The position numbers and the translations under genes are program-made. Of a stretch of 64,000 nucleotides of DNA, positions 1 to 9,484 are shown piece by piece. The notes below the pieces were generated by a model. That model was not told the origin of the DNA. It searched no databases and worked only from the letters and a program-made list of their open reading frames with translations. This DNA is from Acidimicrobium ferrooxidans DSM 10331. GTDB lineage: Bacteria; Actinomycetota; Acidimicrobiia; Acidimicrobiales; Acidimicrobiaceae. Position 1 is the first letter of the stretch, and each line of letters opens with the position of its first letter. The stretch covers positions 1,926,001 to 1,990,000 of the forward strand of contig NC_013124.1 of assembly GCF_000023265.1 (NCBI RefSeq), given 5' to 3'.

Positions 1-130
1 GATCGCCAATCGCGCGGGTGCCGGCCACCGCGAGCACTCCGGAGTCCACGCCTCCCGAGAGCAGAACCACGACCCGTTCCTGCCGCTCGAACCACGCCGT
101 CAGCGCGCGCAGCTCAGTAGAGGTTCGCAC
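1..130 (-). CDS. LarE-like PP-loop ATPase, N-terminal part (runs off the window)
   Basis: About 43 codons are visible, read leftward from a GTG. The peptide contains LLSGGVDSGVLA, the SGGxDS ATP-pyrophosphatase P-loop found in LarE sulfur transferases and in GuaA/NadE/AsnB-type enzymes. The short region before the P-loop and the SGGVDSGVL form fit LarE (ATP-dependent sacrificial sulfur transferase for the nickel-pincer cofactor) best, but the remainder lies outside the window. Without the adjacent IS the gene would start about 25 bp after the hemQ stop, so it was probably the last visible gene of that operon and is now cut off from its promoter. Another PP-loop enzyme cannot be excluded. Confidence 0.6.
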   Translation of the reverse strand, partial: MRTSTELRALTAWFERQERVVVLLSGGVDSGVLAVAGTRAIGD

Positions 131-255
131 CCCGACGAGCCTAGGCCGCGGACACCTAGGAGCCCTCTGAACAAGCCCCTCCCTGGTGGTGGCTGAGCAC
201 GCCCACCCAGCCCGGGAACGAGCCCAGCTGACCCGTTCCCATCTCGCTCCTCACC

Positions 256-293
256 CTCTCCTCCTCGCCCCTCCTGTGGGGCGAGGAGGAGAG
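256..293 (-). terminator. Terminator-like hairpin after the IS1182 transposase
   Basis: A perfect 16-bp stem (256-271 with 278-293) and a 6-base loop, 15 bp past the transposase stop. No T-run follows, as is common in high-G+C genomes. Confidence 0.5.
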
Positions 294-307
294 GACCCGA
301 GCGCCTC

Positions 308-1834
308 TCAGGTGGCAAGCACCCAGCCACCACCCACCCGGGTGAGCCCCAGGCGAAGGAGCACCTTCAGGTTCCAGGTGGCACAGAGCAGCTCGAAGTG
401 GAGTCGGTTGCGCACGAGCCCCAGGTAGCGCAGCCTCGCGCCGGAGAGCTTGCGTTTGAGCTGTGCGTGGATCCGCTCGACGTTCGGTCGGGTGCGCTGA
501 TAGTCGAGACGAACGGCAGGGTCCCCAAAGTGCGCCCGCTGGCTGATTGCGTGCCAGGTGGCAGGGGTGAAGGTGAGGACCCGTCCTCGCTTCGAGCGCG
601 TGCAGCGATCCCGGAGCGGACAGCCGGTGCAGTGCTTGACAAAGGAAGCACGACCCTTGGCGGAGATGGGTACTCGGTGTCCTTGGGGACAGCTGACCCA
701 TCCCTCCTCGACGACGAAGTCATCGATGGTAAAGCCACCAGGGACCGCCATGGCAAGGGGCCGAGGCTTGATCACCTCGTCGTGGCCACGAGCGGCGAGC
801 TCGTTGGAGACCTCGCTCGTGGCATAGGCGCTGTCGCCATAGACCGTGCGCGGGCCGTCCTCGTCACGAAGGAGCTCGCTCGCCACTGCTGCGTCCGGCA
901 CGGTGCCCTTCGTGATGGTCGCAGCGGTGACGATGCCACTGTCTGGCTCGACGGCCACGTGGCCCTTGTAGCCATCGATGGCACGGGCACGTGACTTGTG
1001 GACGTGGCGAGCGTCAGGGTCCACGGTGGAGATGACCCTGTCTGTGGCTACCCGCCTCGCGATGCGCCAGCGACCTTCCTTGGCATCGACACACTCCACG
1101 TCTTGGCCCGCCACGAGCCCAAGGAGACCAAGGGCTTCGGTCTGTGGCTCGGTGAGGGATGCGAGCTTCTCTGCATGGGCGAGGTGGGCAGTGGCATCGG
1201 CGACGAGGGCACTCACCGTGCGCACCACTGCCTCTTCGTCCCGATAGTCGATGGCAGGCTTTGCGCGGGTGTAGTCGATCGCTGGTGACAGAGGAATTTC
1301 GCGTAGTTCGGGGATCAGCCTGCGTACCCGGTTGATCTGGGCGACAAGTTGGGTCATGGTGTCTTGGGTGGCAACCGCATCGGCGAGCACGGTGGAGTCG
1401 ACGACGCGCTTCGTCTTGCCCTTGAGCACCCCCGTGGCACCGATCACCTCGGCCACGAGCTCGCCGATGAGTCTTGGGGTCTCGGAGGTGGCGATGCGCC
1501 TGCGCCAGTAGGTGAGCACCGTGGGGTGAAAGCCTGGGTCCTCGAGATCAAGACCAAGGGCGTACTTCCAGCGGAGGTTGTAGCGGACCTGCTCTGTCGC
1601 CTCGGTGTCCGAGAGCCCCTCGAGCACCTGGAGCACCATGACCGCGAGCACCCTCGAGGCGGGGATGGAGGGTCTGCCGGTCGTGGAGGGGTAGAGATGG
1701 CGGAAGCGCTCGTCGGGGAAGAGCTCTCTGCGGTGCTCGGCGAGGAAGGCGTAGATGGACCCTGGCTCGATGAGCGAGGAGCAGAAGGCCTCCGTCGCGG
1801 TGAGGTGTGCCTGGTCTGATTCGGTGCCCAGCAT
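308..1834 (-). CDS. IS1182-family transposase
   Basis: A 508-residue DDE transposase. The N-terminal part carries the DUF772/InsH-like domain (GRPSIPASRVLAVMVLQVLE), followed by a DDE core with VVDSTVLADA (first Asp), YGDSAYAT (second Asp) and a C-terminal RTRPNVERIHAQLKRK segment (Glu). Length and layout are normal for IS1182 and no frame break is visible, so the element may be active. It reads in the same direction as the interrupted hemQ-larE operon. Confidence 0.9.
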   Translation of the reverse strand: MLGTESDQAHLTATEAFCSSLIEPGSIYAFLAEHRRELFPDERFRHLYPSTTGRPSIPASRVLAVMVLQVLEGLSDTEATEQVRYNLRWKYALGLDLEDPGFHPTVLTYWRRRIATSETPRLIGELVAEVIGATGVLKGKTKRVVDSTVLADAVATQDTMTQLVAQINRVRRLIPELREIPLSPAIDYTRAKPAIDYRDEEAVVRTVSALVADATAHLAHAEKLASLTEPQTEALGLLGLVAGQDVECVDAKEGRWRIARRVATDRVISTVDPDARHVHKSRARAIDGYKGHVAVEPDSGIVTAATITKGTVPDAAVASELLRDEDGPRTVYGDSAYATSEVSNELAARGHDEVIKPRPLAMAVPGGFTIDDFVVEEGWVSCPQGHRVPISAKGRASFVKHCTGCPLRDRCTRSKRGRVLTFTPATWHAISQRAHFGDPAVRLDYQRTRPNVERIHAQLKRKLSGARLRYLGLVRNRLHFELLCATWNLKVLLRLGLTRVGGGWVLAT

Positions 1835-1930
1835 GCAAAAAGTCTAGCTGAGCTGGGCAAATGGCGCTTGACAGGCGGAGGGAAGCGCTTCCCGTAGCCG
1901 CCCTACGTGGAGGAGTTGTTCAGGGGACTC

Positions 1931-2638
1931 CTAGGGCCGAGCGAGGACCTCCGCTGGATCGGCGAGAAACCCGACGTAGAAGCGACCAAACTCGCCGTAG
2001 TAGGCCGACGCCTCGTCGTAGCGCAATGTGTAGACGACGTCCTTGATGTCGTCCGGTCGTTTCGCGAACAACGTCACACCCCACTCCCAGTCGGTGAGTC
2101 CGGTGGCACCCGTCACCAGTTGGATGACTCGTCCCGAGAACTTGCGCCCCGACGCCCCGTGTCCATACATGAGCCGCTCGCGCTCTGCATACGGCAGCGC
2201 GTACCAATTGAAGGCGTCGCCCCGACGCTTCGCCATGGGGTAGAAGCACCAGTTCGGAAAGCCCTCTGGCGGCAACACCGGGTAGAGGCGCGGACGCTTG
2301 CGGTCCTCCGGCAAGTGCTGTGAGTACTCGGAGACCTCCGTGATGGAGACGAAGGAATCGACGAGCGTGAGCCCCGCTCGCGACAGGCCGGCCTGCAGGT
2401 CACGCAAGACCGCAAAGTCCTGGTGGAGGGCCATGACGGCGACCTGCGCATGGTGACCGAGCAGACTGGCCGTCATCACCTGTGCCCCCGCAGTCTCGCA
2501 CTGCTTGAGTTCGCGCAGTGCCTCCTCGGCGGCGTAACCGGGACCTGGATTGGCGAACAGATGCAGCACGCCGAGGCCGGTTCGCACCTGCGAGCCGCCG
2601 ACCTCGTCCGAACCCATCACCTCAGTGCTGTCACTCAT
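1931..2638 (-). CDS. hemQ: Coproheme decarboxylase HemQ/ChdC
   Basis: A 235-residue chlorite-dismutase-family protein. It converts coproheme III to heme b, the last step of the coproporphyrin-dependent heme pathway of Gram-positive bacteria. Family signatures are YPMAKRRGDAFNWYALP (with the catalytic Tyr), GHGASGRKF (proximal His), the EWGVTLF strand and GEFGRFYVGF near the end. Its ATG overlaps the stop of the FtsH-like gene (ATGA), so translation is probably coupled. The TAG stop lies inside the CTAG at the IS1182 junction: the insertion left the protein whole but cut off the downstream gene. Confidence 0.93.
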   Translation of the reverse strand: MSDSTEVMGSDEVGGSQVRTGLGVLHLFANPGPGYAAEEALRELKQCETAGAQVMTASLLGHHAQVAVMALHQDFAVLRDLQAGLSRAGLTLVDSFVSITEVSEYSQHLPEDRKRPRLYPVLPPEGFPNWCFYPMAKRRGDAFNWYALPYAERERLMYGHGASGRKFSGRVIQLVTGATGLTDWEWGVTLFAKRPDDIKDVVYTLRYDEASAYYGEFGRFYVGFLADPAEVLARP

Positions 2639-5037
2639 GATTGGTCTCCATCATGCTCACTCGTGAGCGCGCGATGGCGCATCGCAGCCTCGCGTCGATC
2701 AGCGATCGTGCCAGCGCCGAGGGCGCTCCCTGCCGGTAGCGGGACCGTCATGGGTTGCGACTCCTGGAGCCGATGCGCCCGAGCCACAGCGTCGTGGTAC
2801 GCCTCGATCTGCGCACGCATGGACGGGTCTGCGTAGACCGTTCCATCGATGAGCAACCCCTGACGGCGCTCCATGATCGCGAGGATGTCGTCACCGGTGA
2901 TCGTCTTCTGAGTCTCGAGAGCATGAGCGACGGCGAGGATGTCGTAGCGGTGCTCCTCGACGATCTGGGCCACGCGCTCGTAGAGGGCCTCGAGTCGCCG
3001 CTCGACACGATCGCCGATGCCCCCTTTGCGAGGGTCGTCCGCAGGCCCGACTCTCCGGCGCTGCGGCCCGTAGCCGCCGATGCCGAGGTCGCGAACCGCA
3101 TCCAGCTGGAGAATGGTGTCGCCCATACCCCACGACGTGTCCATCAGGGCCGCGAGCCTCGAGGCGCTGAAGAGATCGCCCGAGACGCCCGAGGTGTTGT
3201 CGCCGCCGAAGAAGGCGCGCTCGCCAGCGAGCGATGCCAGACCCACCATGATGTCCGCTTCGAACTCAGAGCGCCACCGGGTGAATCGCTCCTCCTTGGG
3301 CAAGTAGGACACGAGTCCGAGGAAGTTCGAACCCTTCTCGATGGTGGCGATGTCGATCACCGAATTACGCCGCACGACAACCGCCGTTACCGCATGGCAC
3401 GCCTCGTGGACGGCGACGGCGTGCCGCTCGCGCTCGACGTACTCGACGTCTTCGGGCAGACCGAAGGTCTTGATCTGCTTCGCACGGATCATGTCCGGCC
3501 ACTCGATGACCTCGCGGCCCTCTCGGATCGCGATAATCAGCGCCTCGTTCACCATGTCCTTGATGGCGGCTCCCGACAAGTACGGAGTCATGGTGGCGAG
3601 CCGGTCGATGTCCTCGTCCGAGAGAGCGTGGTGGACCTTGGCCAAGTAGCCCTGGAACGTCCTGATGCGACCCTCCTTGGACGGATAGCCCACCTTGTAG
3701 ATGCGGTCGATCCGACCGGGGCGGAGCAGCGCCTCGTCGAGCACGTCTGGAAGGTTGGTTGCGAGGATGGTGAGAATCCGGTACTTCGGCGGTTCCTTTG
3801 GCTTGAGCCCGAGCGCGCGCCGAACGACCCTGTTCCAGAACCCACGTGGCTTCTGCAAGCCCGACAGCTCCGTCAGAAGGGCTTGGAGCGTCCCGTCCAT
3901 GCCGCCAAACCCCGGCACTACGTAGCGCCAGACCGATCGGCCTTGCGCGCGAGGCTCCGGCGCACTCGCACGAGCACGACGAAGTTCCTCCTCGAAGAGC
4001 ACCTGCTGGGTCGCCGGATCGAAGTAGGTGCCACCATGGCACGTGGGCGCATCACCGAGGATCGGCGAACCCGCGAAGCGGAATCTGCCATCGGCACCAG
4101 CGATGGCGCCTCGCGAACCAAGCGAGTCCGCCTCGTCGAAGAAGGCGACGACCCCGCCATAGCGCACCGCGAGCTTGCGCAGACGACGGAAGATCGACTT
4201 GACCTTCAAAATACCGACCCCGATGAACATGTTCGCGAAGGCACCGGGCTCGACGAAGACGAACGGCACTTGGGTCTCGCCGGCGACCGCCTCGGCGATC
4301 AGGGTCTTGCCGGTGCCAGGCGGGCCCCACAGCAAGATACCGGTCGGGACGTAGCCACCCTTCTCCTCGATGCGCTCGGGATCGGTCAGGAAGATCAGGT
4401 TCTCCTTGATCCGGTCGAGTACCGCGTCTTGGCCCCAGACGTCGCTAAAGCGCGTCTTGACGTCGCCAGGGAAGTAGACCTCGTAGCCGCCCTTGGAGAG
4501 ATACCAAAAGATCGCGACGAAGGAGCCAACCCCGATGAGCAGATAGACCCCGATCTCGATGATCGTCGGGAGCGAGTTCATCACCATGCCCGGCACGACG
4601 AACAGCGCGAACAGGGGCGAGACGTGGTAGTGGGCTGCCAGCACGACCGACACCAGCGCAAGGAGAACGATGATCTTCGCAGCTCGCGCGATGCGATAGC
4701 GCGTCCAATCGTCGCGGCCGTGGCCGAGGCGCTGGATCGGTCGGACGACGGCTTCTTCCCACGCCTGGTTCCAGGACGACGAGCGCTCCAACGCCAGCAC
4801 GTTCACCTGGCGCACCACCTCGAGGACCACGAGTACGGTGAGCCACCAATCGCTCTGAAGGGTGCTCGCAAGCGCGACGCCCACCGGTTCGAGCGGATTC
4901 GCGTTCGTCTTTGTCGCCGTCACCCAGGCGATGAGCACCGCGAGGACGACGAGGAACTTCAAGCGGTCCCACAGCGACTGCGGAGGTCGGCAGCCCGGCC
5001 GCGCAGCATGCCGCCTGGCCCCGGTGGACTCGGTCAT
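2635..5037 (-). CDS. Divergent FtsH-like membrane AAA+ zinc metalloprotease
   Basis: About 800 residues from the ATG at 5037, preceded by GGAGG. An in-frame extension of 22 residues lacks a Shine-Dalgarno and overlaps the upstream gene more, so it was not used. Order of parts: four to five hydrophobic segments in residues 25-180, Walker A GPPGTGKT (238-245), Walker B FFDEAD (299-304), an arginine-finger block RPGRIDR, and the protease zinc site HEACH (544-548) with SGDLFSAS as the probable third-ligand region. It is longer than typical FtsH (600-700), with roughly 70 extra residues between Walker B and the ATNLPDVLD block and more membrane segments. ATGA overlaps tie it to the lipoprotein upstream and hemQ downstream. 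A membrane quality-control protease is likely; its substrate is unknown. Confidence 0.85.
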   Translation of the reverse strand: MTESTGARRHAARPGCRPPQSLWDRLKFLVVLAVLIAWVTATKTNANPLEPVGVALASTLQSDWWLTVLVVLEVVRQVNVLALERSSSWNQAWEEAVVRPIQRLGHGRDDWTRYRIARAAKIIVLLALVSVVLAAHYHVSPLFALFVVPGMVMNSLPTIIEIGVYLLIGVGSFVAIFWYLSKGGYEVYFPGDVKTRFSDVWGQDAVLDRIKENLIFLTDPERIEEKGGYVPTGILLWGPPGTGKTLIAEAVAGETQVPFVFVEPGAFANMFIGVGILKVKSIFRRLRKLAVRYGGVVAFFDEADSLGSRGAIAGADGRFRFAGSPILGDAPTCHGGTYFDPATQQVLFEEELRRARASAPEPRAQGRSVWRYVVPGFGGMDGTLQALLTELSGLQKPRGFWNRVVRRALGLKPKEPPKYRILTILATNLPDVLDEALLRPGRIDRIYKVGYPSKEGRIRTFQGYLAKVHHALSDEDIDRLATMTPYLSGAAIKDMVNEALIIAIREGREVIEWPDMIRAKQIKTFGLPEDVEYVERERHAVAVHEACHAVTAVVVRRNSVIDIATIEKGSNFLGLVSYLPKEERFTRWRSEFEADIMVGLASLAGERAFFGGDNTSGVSGDLFSASRLAALMDTSWGMGDTILQLDAVRDLGIGGYGPQRRRVGPADDPRKGGIGDRVERRLEALYERVAQIVEEHRYDILAVAHALETQKTITGDDILAIMERRQGLLIDGTVYADPSMRAQIEAYHDAVARAHRLQESQPMTVPLPAGSALGAGTIADRREAAMRHRALTSEHDGDQS

Positions 5038-5711
5038 GGTGTTGCCTCCACTCCAAAGGAACGAATGATTGAGTCGATCACACCTGCATTGCGTGCAAAG
5101 CACGCGACGTCACATCCCACCCCGAGGACATAGGCCCACGTCGTCGAGGGATTCACCTCGGCGATCTGCTCGAGTTCGATCGGCGAGCTCGTACCGACGC
5201 GCTCTTCCACGGTCATCTCAGAACCCCGGAACCCGCCCTTGCGCACGAACGTCTGGTAGGCCTTGACCGAGAAGTGGTCGATCGACGACGACGGATTGAA
5301 GGGATCCTGCTGGAGGATCAGCGTGCGCAAGGTCGCCAACGAGAACGAATCCTGCTCGGCGGAGGTCAACGCCTGCGCCTTCACGATTCCGAATGGGAAC
5401 CCCTCGCTGAAGCCGTTCGAGACCGCAGACAGGCCAGCGACGTGCTTGCCAACGATGATGTTGCCCCAGAGACTCTGCTCGACCTGTCGAAGCGTCGTCG
5501 AACTCGCACGAGGATCGGCCGACCGGAAGACCTGCTGGACCGTAAAGCGCTGCCAACCCGAAGGAATCGCGTAGTAGACCGACTCGCCTGCAGCGTCGCC
5601 GTGACTGACGTACGAGAGCCCGCTCGCCGAGCAGCTCGCAGCGAGGGCACCCAACGTGATCGTGGCCAGGGTTCTGCGCCCCCATCCTCGCGAACGAGCG
5701 AACGACCACAC
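5034..5711 (-). CDS. Putative lipoprotein of unknown function
   Basis: 225 residues from a GTG start. The N-terminus has Arg residues, a hydrophobic stretch and LAASC, a lipobox with the lipidated Cys at about position 27. The remainder is soluble and has no motif I recognise. The stop overlaps the ATG of the FtsH-like gene (ATGA), so the two are probably cotranslated; an envelope partner or adaptor of that protease is a reasonable guess from context only. Confidence 0.7.
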   Translation of the reverse strand: MWSFARSRGWGRRTLATITLGALAASCSASGLSYVSHGDAAGESVYYAIPSGWQRFTVQQVFRSADPRASSTTLRQVEQSLWGNIIVGKHVAGLSAVSNGFSEGFPFGIVKAQALTSAEQDSFSLATLRTLILQQDPFNPSSSIDHFSVKAYQTFVRKGGFRGSEMTVEERVGTSSPIELEQIAEVNPSTTWAYVLGVGCDVACFARNAGVIDSIIRSFGVEATP

Positions 5712-5915
5712 TCCACCACGCCTTCCTGAGCGAATGGATCCCCCCGCTCGGGGACCGAGCCCTCTTCCATGCTACCGCCTTAGCTTGTGGACAACTCAGG
5801 CGCACCTTCACGCGAGGTGAGAGCGCAGAAGCCAGCCCAGCTCTGCCACGTCCGAGGTTTCCCGCTCGGCTCCTGCGACCACGCCGGTCTCGAGCAGCAC
5901 AGGCCCCACAACGCA

Positions 5916-5949
5916 TCAAAGGGGAGCAGGCAAGCCTGCTCCCCTTTGA
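5916..5949 (-). terminator. groEL terminator hairpin
   Basis: A perfect 15-bp stem (5916-5930 with 5935-5949) around a CAAG loop, about 45 bp past the groEL stop. It is symmetric, so it may also act on the other strand. Confidence 0.75.
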
Positions 5950-5993
5950 CTGTGCGTCGCCTGCCGCATGCGACCCGGCGACGCCGTCGTCCC

Positions 5994-7649
<1,656 letters not shown>

Positions 7650-7693
7650 TCACCACGTCTGTGACGGCTCTCTCGGCCGCCCAGCATGCGTGG

Positions 7694-7720
7694 TTAGCAC
7701 TCAGCTATGCCGAGTGCTAA
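7694..7720 (-). promoter_or_regulatory. CIRCE element (HrcA operator)
   Basis: TTAGCACTC, nine bases, GAGTGCTAA: an exact match to the CIRCE consensus, in the leader/promoter region of groEL. Confidence 0.95.
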
Positions 7721-7740
7721 TGATAGCACCTCGCCGCTGC

Positions 7741-8031
7741 TTAGCCGCCGGCGACCGCAGGAACGACCGACACCACATCCCCGTCGCCGACGGTGGTCGC
7801 AAGACCATCCAGAAAGCGAATGTCCTCGTCGCGAACGAACACGTTCACGAAGCGCCGCGGCTCACCCTCGGCGTCGAGGATACGCTCGGCAAGCTCGGGG
7901 TGCTCACTCGCCACCACAGCGAGCACCTCACCAACCGTCTGCGCCTCGCCGACCGTGAGTTCGCCCGCGCCGCCCGCAAGGCTGCGAAGCTGCGCTGGAA
8001 TGCGCACCCGTACCGTCACTCCAACCCCCAT
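7741..8031 (-). CDS. CysO/MoaD-like ubiquitin-fold sulfur carrier
   Basis: 96 residues from the ATG at 8031, chosen because GAGAGGGA precedes it; a longer reading adds 17 residues. The protein ends in VPAVAGG. The C-terminal Gly-Gly is the site of adenylation and thiocarboxylation in MoaD/ThiS/CysO carriers. RRFVNVFVRDEDIRFLDGLAT strongly resembles mycobacterial CysO, the sulfur donor for cysteine synthase CysM. It lies 20 bp after the threonine synthase gene in the same operon; no mec-type protease or cysM is present nearby. Sulfur donor for amino-acid synthesis or MoaD for molybdopterin are both possible. Confidence 0.85.
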   Translation of the reverse strand: MGVGVTVRVRIPAQLRSLAGGAGELTVGEAQTVGEVLAVVASEHPELAERILDAEGEPRRFVNVFVRDEDIRFLDGLATTVGDGDVVSVVPAVAGG

Positions 8032-8051
8032 TTCCCTCTCGCTCCCGACCG

Positions 8052-9296
8052 CTAGCGCGCCTGGGCTCCGAGTAACGACCAAAACGCATCGATCGATGGA
8101 CGGATCACGGTGCCGGTATCGACGGTCTGCTCGATGGCTTCGACCGTCTTCAGGCCATTGCCGCTCAGGTACGCGACCACCGTCTCGTCCGGTCGAACGA
8201 TCCCCTGCGAGGCCAGCTTGGCGAGCGTCGCGACCGTCACTCCACCCGCGGTCTCGACGAAGATGCCCTCCGTGCGCGCCACGAGCGCGATCGCTTCGAG
8301 GATCTCGTCGTCAGAGACCGCGCCGATCGCGCCGCCGGTCGCTCGTGCGACATCGACCGCGTAACTGCCGTCAGCCGGGTTGCCGATCGCGAGCGACTTG
8401 GCCACCGTCGATGGCCTGACCGGGCGCACCAACGAGCGACCCGCCTCGAACGCCTGCGCAACCGGTGAGCACCCCTGCGCCTGGGCACCGGATACCCGCA
8501 CGCTCGGCGGCTCTGGCATGAGTCCAGCGAGGGCCAGCTCCTCGAAACCTCGATGGATGCGCGTGAGCTGGCTTCCTGAGGCCACCGGCACGACGACGTG
8601 ATCGGGGTAGCGCCAACCCAGCTGTTCAACGACCTCGAAACCGAGGGTCTTCGAGCCCTCTGAGTAGAACGGCCGCAGGTTGACGTTGGCAAAGCCCCAA
8701 TCACCGCGCTCGGAGACGATCTCTGCGCACAGACGATTGACGTCGTCGTAGGTCCCGTCGATCGCGACGATGTTCGCTCCGTACACCGCGGTGGCCAACA
8801 CCTTGACGCGCTCGAGATTCGCGGGAATGAAGACGTAGGCCTCCATCCCTGCCCGAGCAGCGTGAGCCGCAACCGAGTTGGCGAGGTTGCCGGTGGAGGC
8901 ACACGATGCGACGCGCATGCCGAACTCACGAGCCTTGGAGAGCGCGACGGCCACCACTCGATCCTTGAAGGATCCGGTGGGATTCACCGTGTCGTTCTTG
9001 AGGTAGAGCTCCCCCAGACCGAGCTCCGCGGCCAGCCTCGGGGCGGGCACGAGCGGGGTGAAGCCAGCACCGAGGTCAATACGGGCCTCGTCGCGCTCGA
9101 TGGGAAGCAGCTCGCCATAGCGCCACAAGGTCGGTGGCCCCGACTGGATCCGCTCGCGCGTGACACGTGCCGCGATCTGCTCGTAGTCGTAGGCGACTTC
9201 GAGGGGACCAAAACAGAACTCACACACGTGGGTTGGGCTGATCGGATAGGTCCGCCCACACTCACGGCACACCAGGTTGACAACCGCTGACGACAT
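8052..9296 (-). CDS. thrC: Threonine synthase (fold-type II PLP enzyme)
   Basis: 414 residues from the ATG at 9296, which follows GGGAGGG; a longer in-frame ATG has no such signal. The N-terminus has a small zinc ribbon (CRECG...CEFC), then NPTGSFKDR with the PLP lysine and CASTGNLANSVAAHAA. This long form converts O-phosphohomoserine to threonine. Its partner downstream is a CysO-like carrier, unusual for thrC. Because CysM is also a fold-type II PLP enzyme, a sulfur-related side role is conceivable but not shown. Confidence 0.88.
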   Translation of the reverse strand: MSSAVVNLVCRECGRTYPISPTHVCEFCFGPLEVAYDYEQIAARVTRERIQSGPPTLWRYGELLPIERDEARIDLGAGFTPLVPAPRLAAELGLGELYLKNDTVNPTGSFKDRVVAVALSKAREFGMRVASCASTGNLANSVAAHAARAGMEAYVFIPANLERVKVLATAVYGANIVAIDGTYDDVNRLCAEIVSERGDWGFANVNLRPFYSEGSKTLGFEVVEQLGWRYPDHVVVPVASGSQLTRIHRGFEELALAGLMPEPPSVRVSGAQAQGCSPVAQAFEAGRSLVRPVRPSTVAKSLAIGNPADGSYAVDVARATGGAIGAVSDDEILEAIALVARTEGIFVETAGGVTVATLAKLASQGIVRPDETVVAYLSGNGLKTVEAIEQTVDTGTVIRPSIDAFWSLLGAQAR

Positions 9297-9472
9297 CGTC
9301 CCTCCCGCCGCCATCGCTCGGGCATTGGCACCTGGTTCGACGTATCGAACTGGTTGCCGCGGTATCACAGGGCCCGTCCCTACACCGCTCTCGATGATTC
9401 GGCGTCACTCATGCTAGCGACTCGGTCGGCGCTCTGCGCTGCTCGCACGCGTGCCAATGGACGCACACGACC

Positions 9473-9478
9473 TAGCGT
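9473..9478 (+). promoter_or_regulatory. -10 box of otsA (leaderless type)
   Basis: TAGCGT followed by exactly six bases and the otsA ATG; no Shine-Dalgarno. Confidence 0.6.
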
Positions 9479-9484
9479 GAGGTC

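Larger units (their letters stand above)
155..1935 (-). mobile_element. IS1182-family insertion sequence
   Basis: A 1.78-kb element bounded by 20-bp inverted repeats at 155-174 and 1916-1935 that match at 18 of 20 positions, both ending in CCTAGG. CTAG at each tip is the likely 4-bp target duplication, so the outermost bases may belong to the target. It carries one transposase gene and a strong hairpin at its left end. Confidence 0.85.

Noticed and set aside
2755-5133. A 792-codon frame opposite the FtsH-like gene
   Set aside because: Antisense shadow of a gene with clear Walker and HExxH motifs; the antisense product has no domain.
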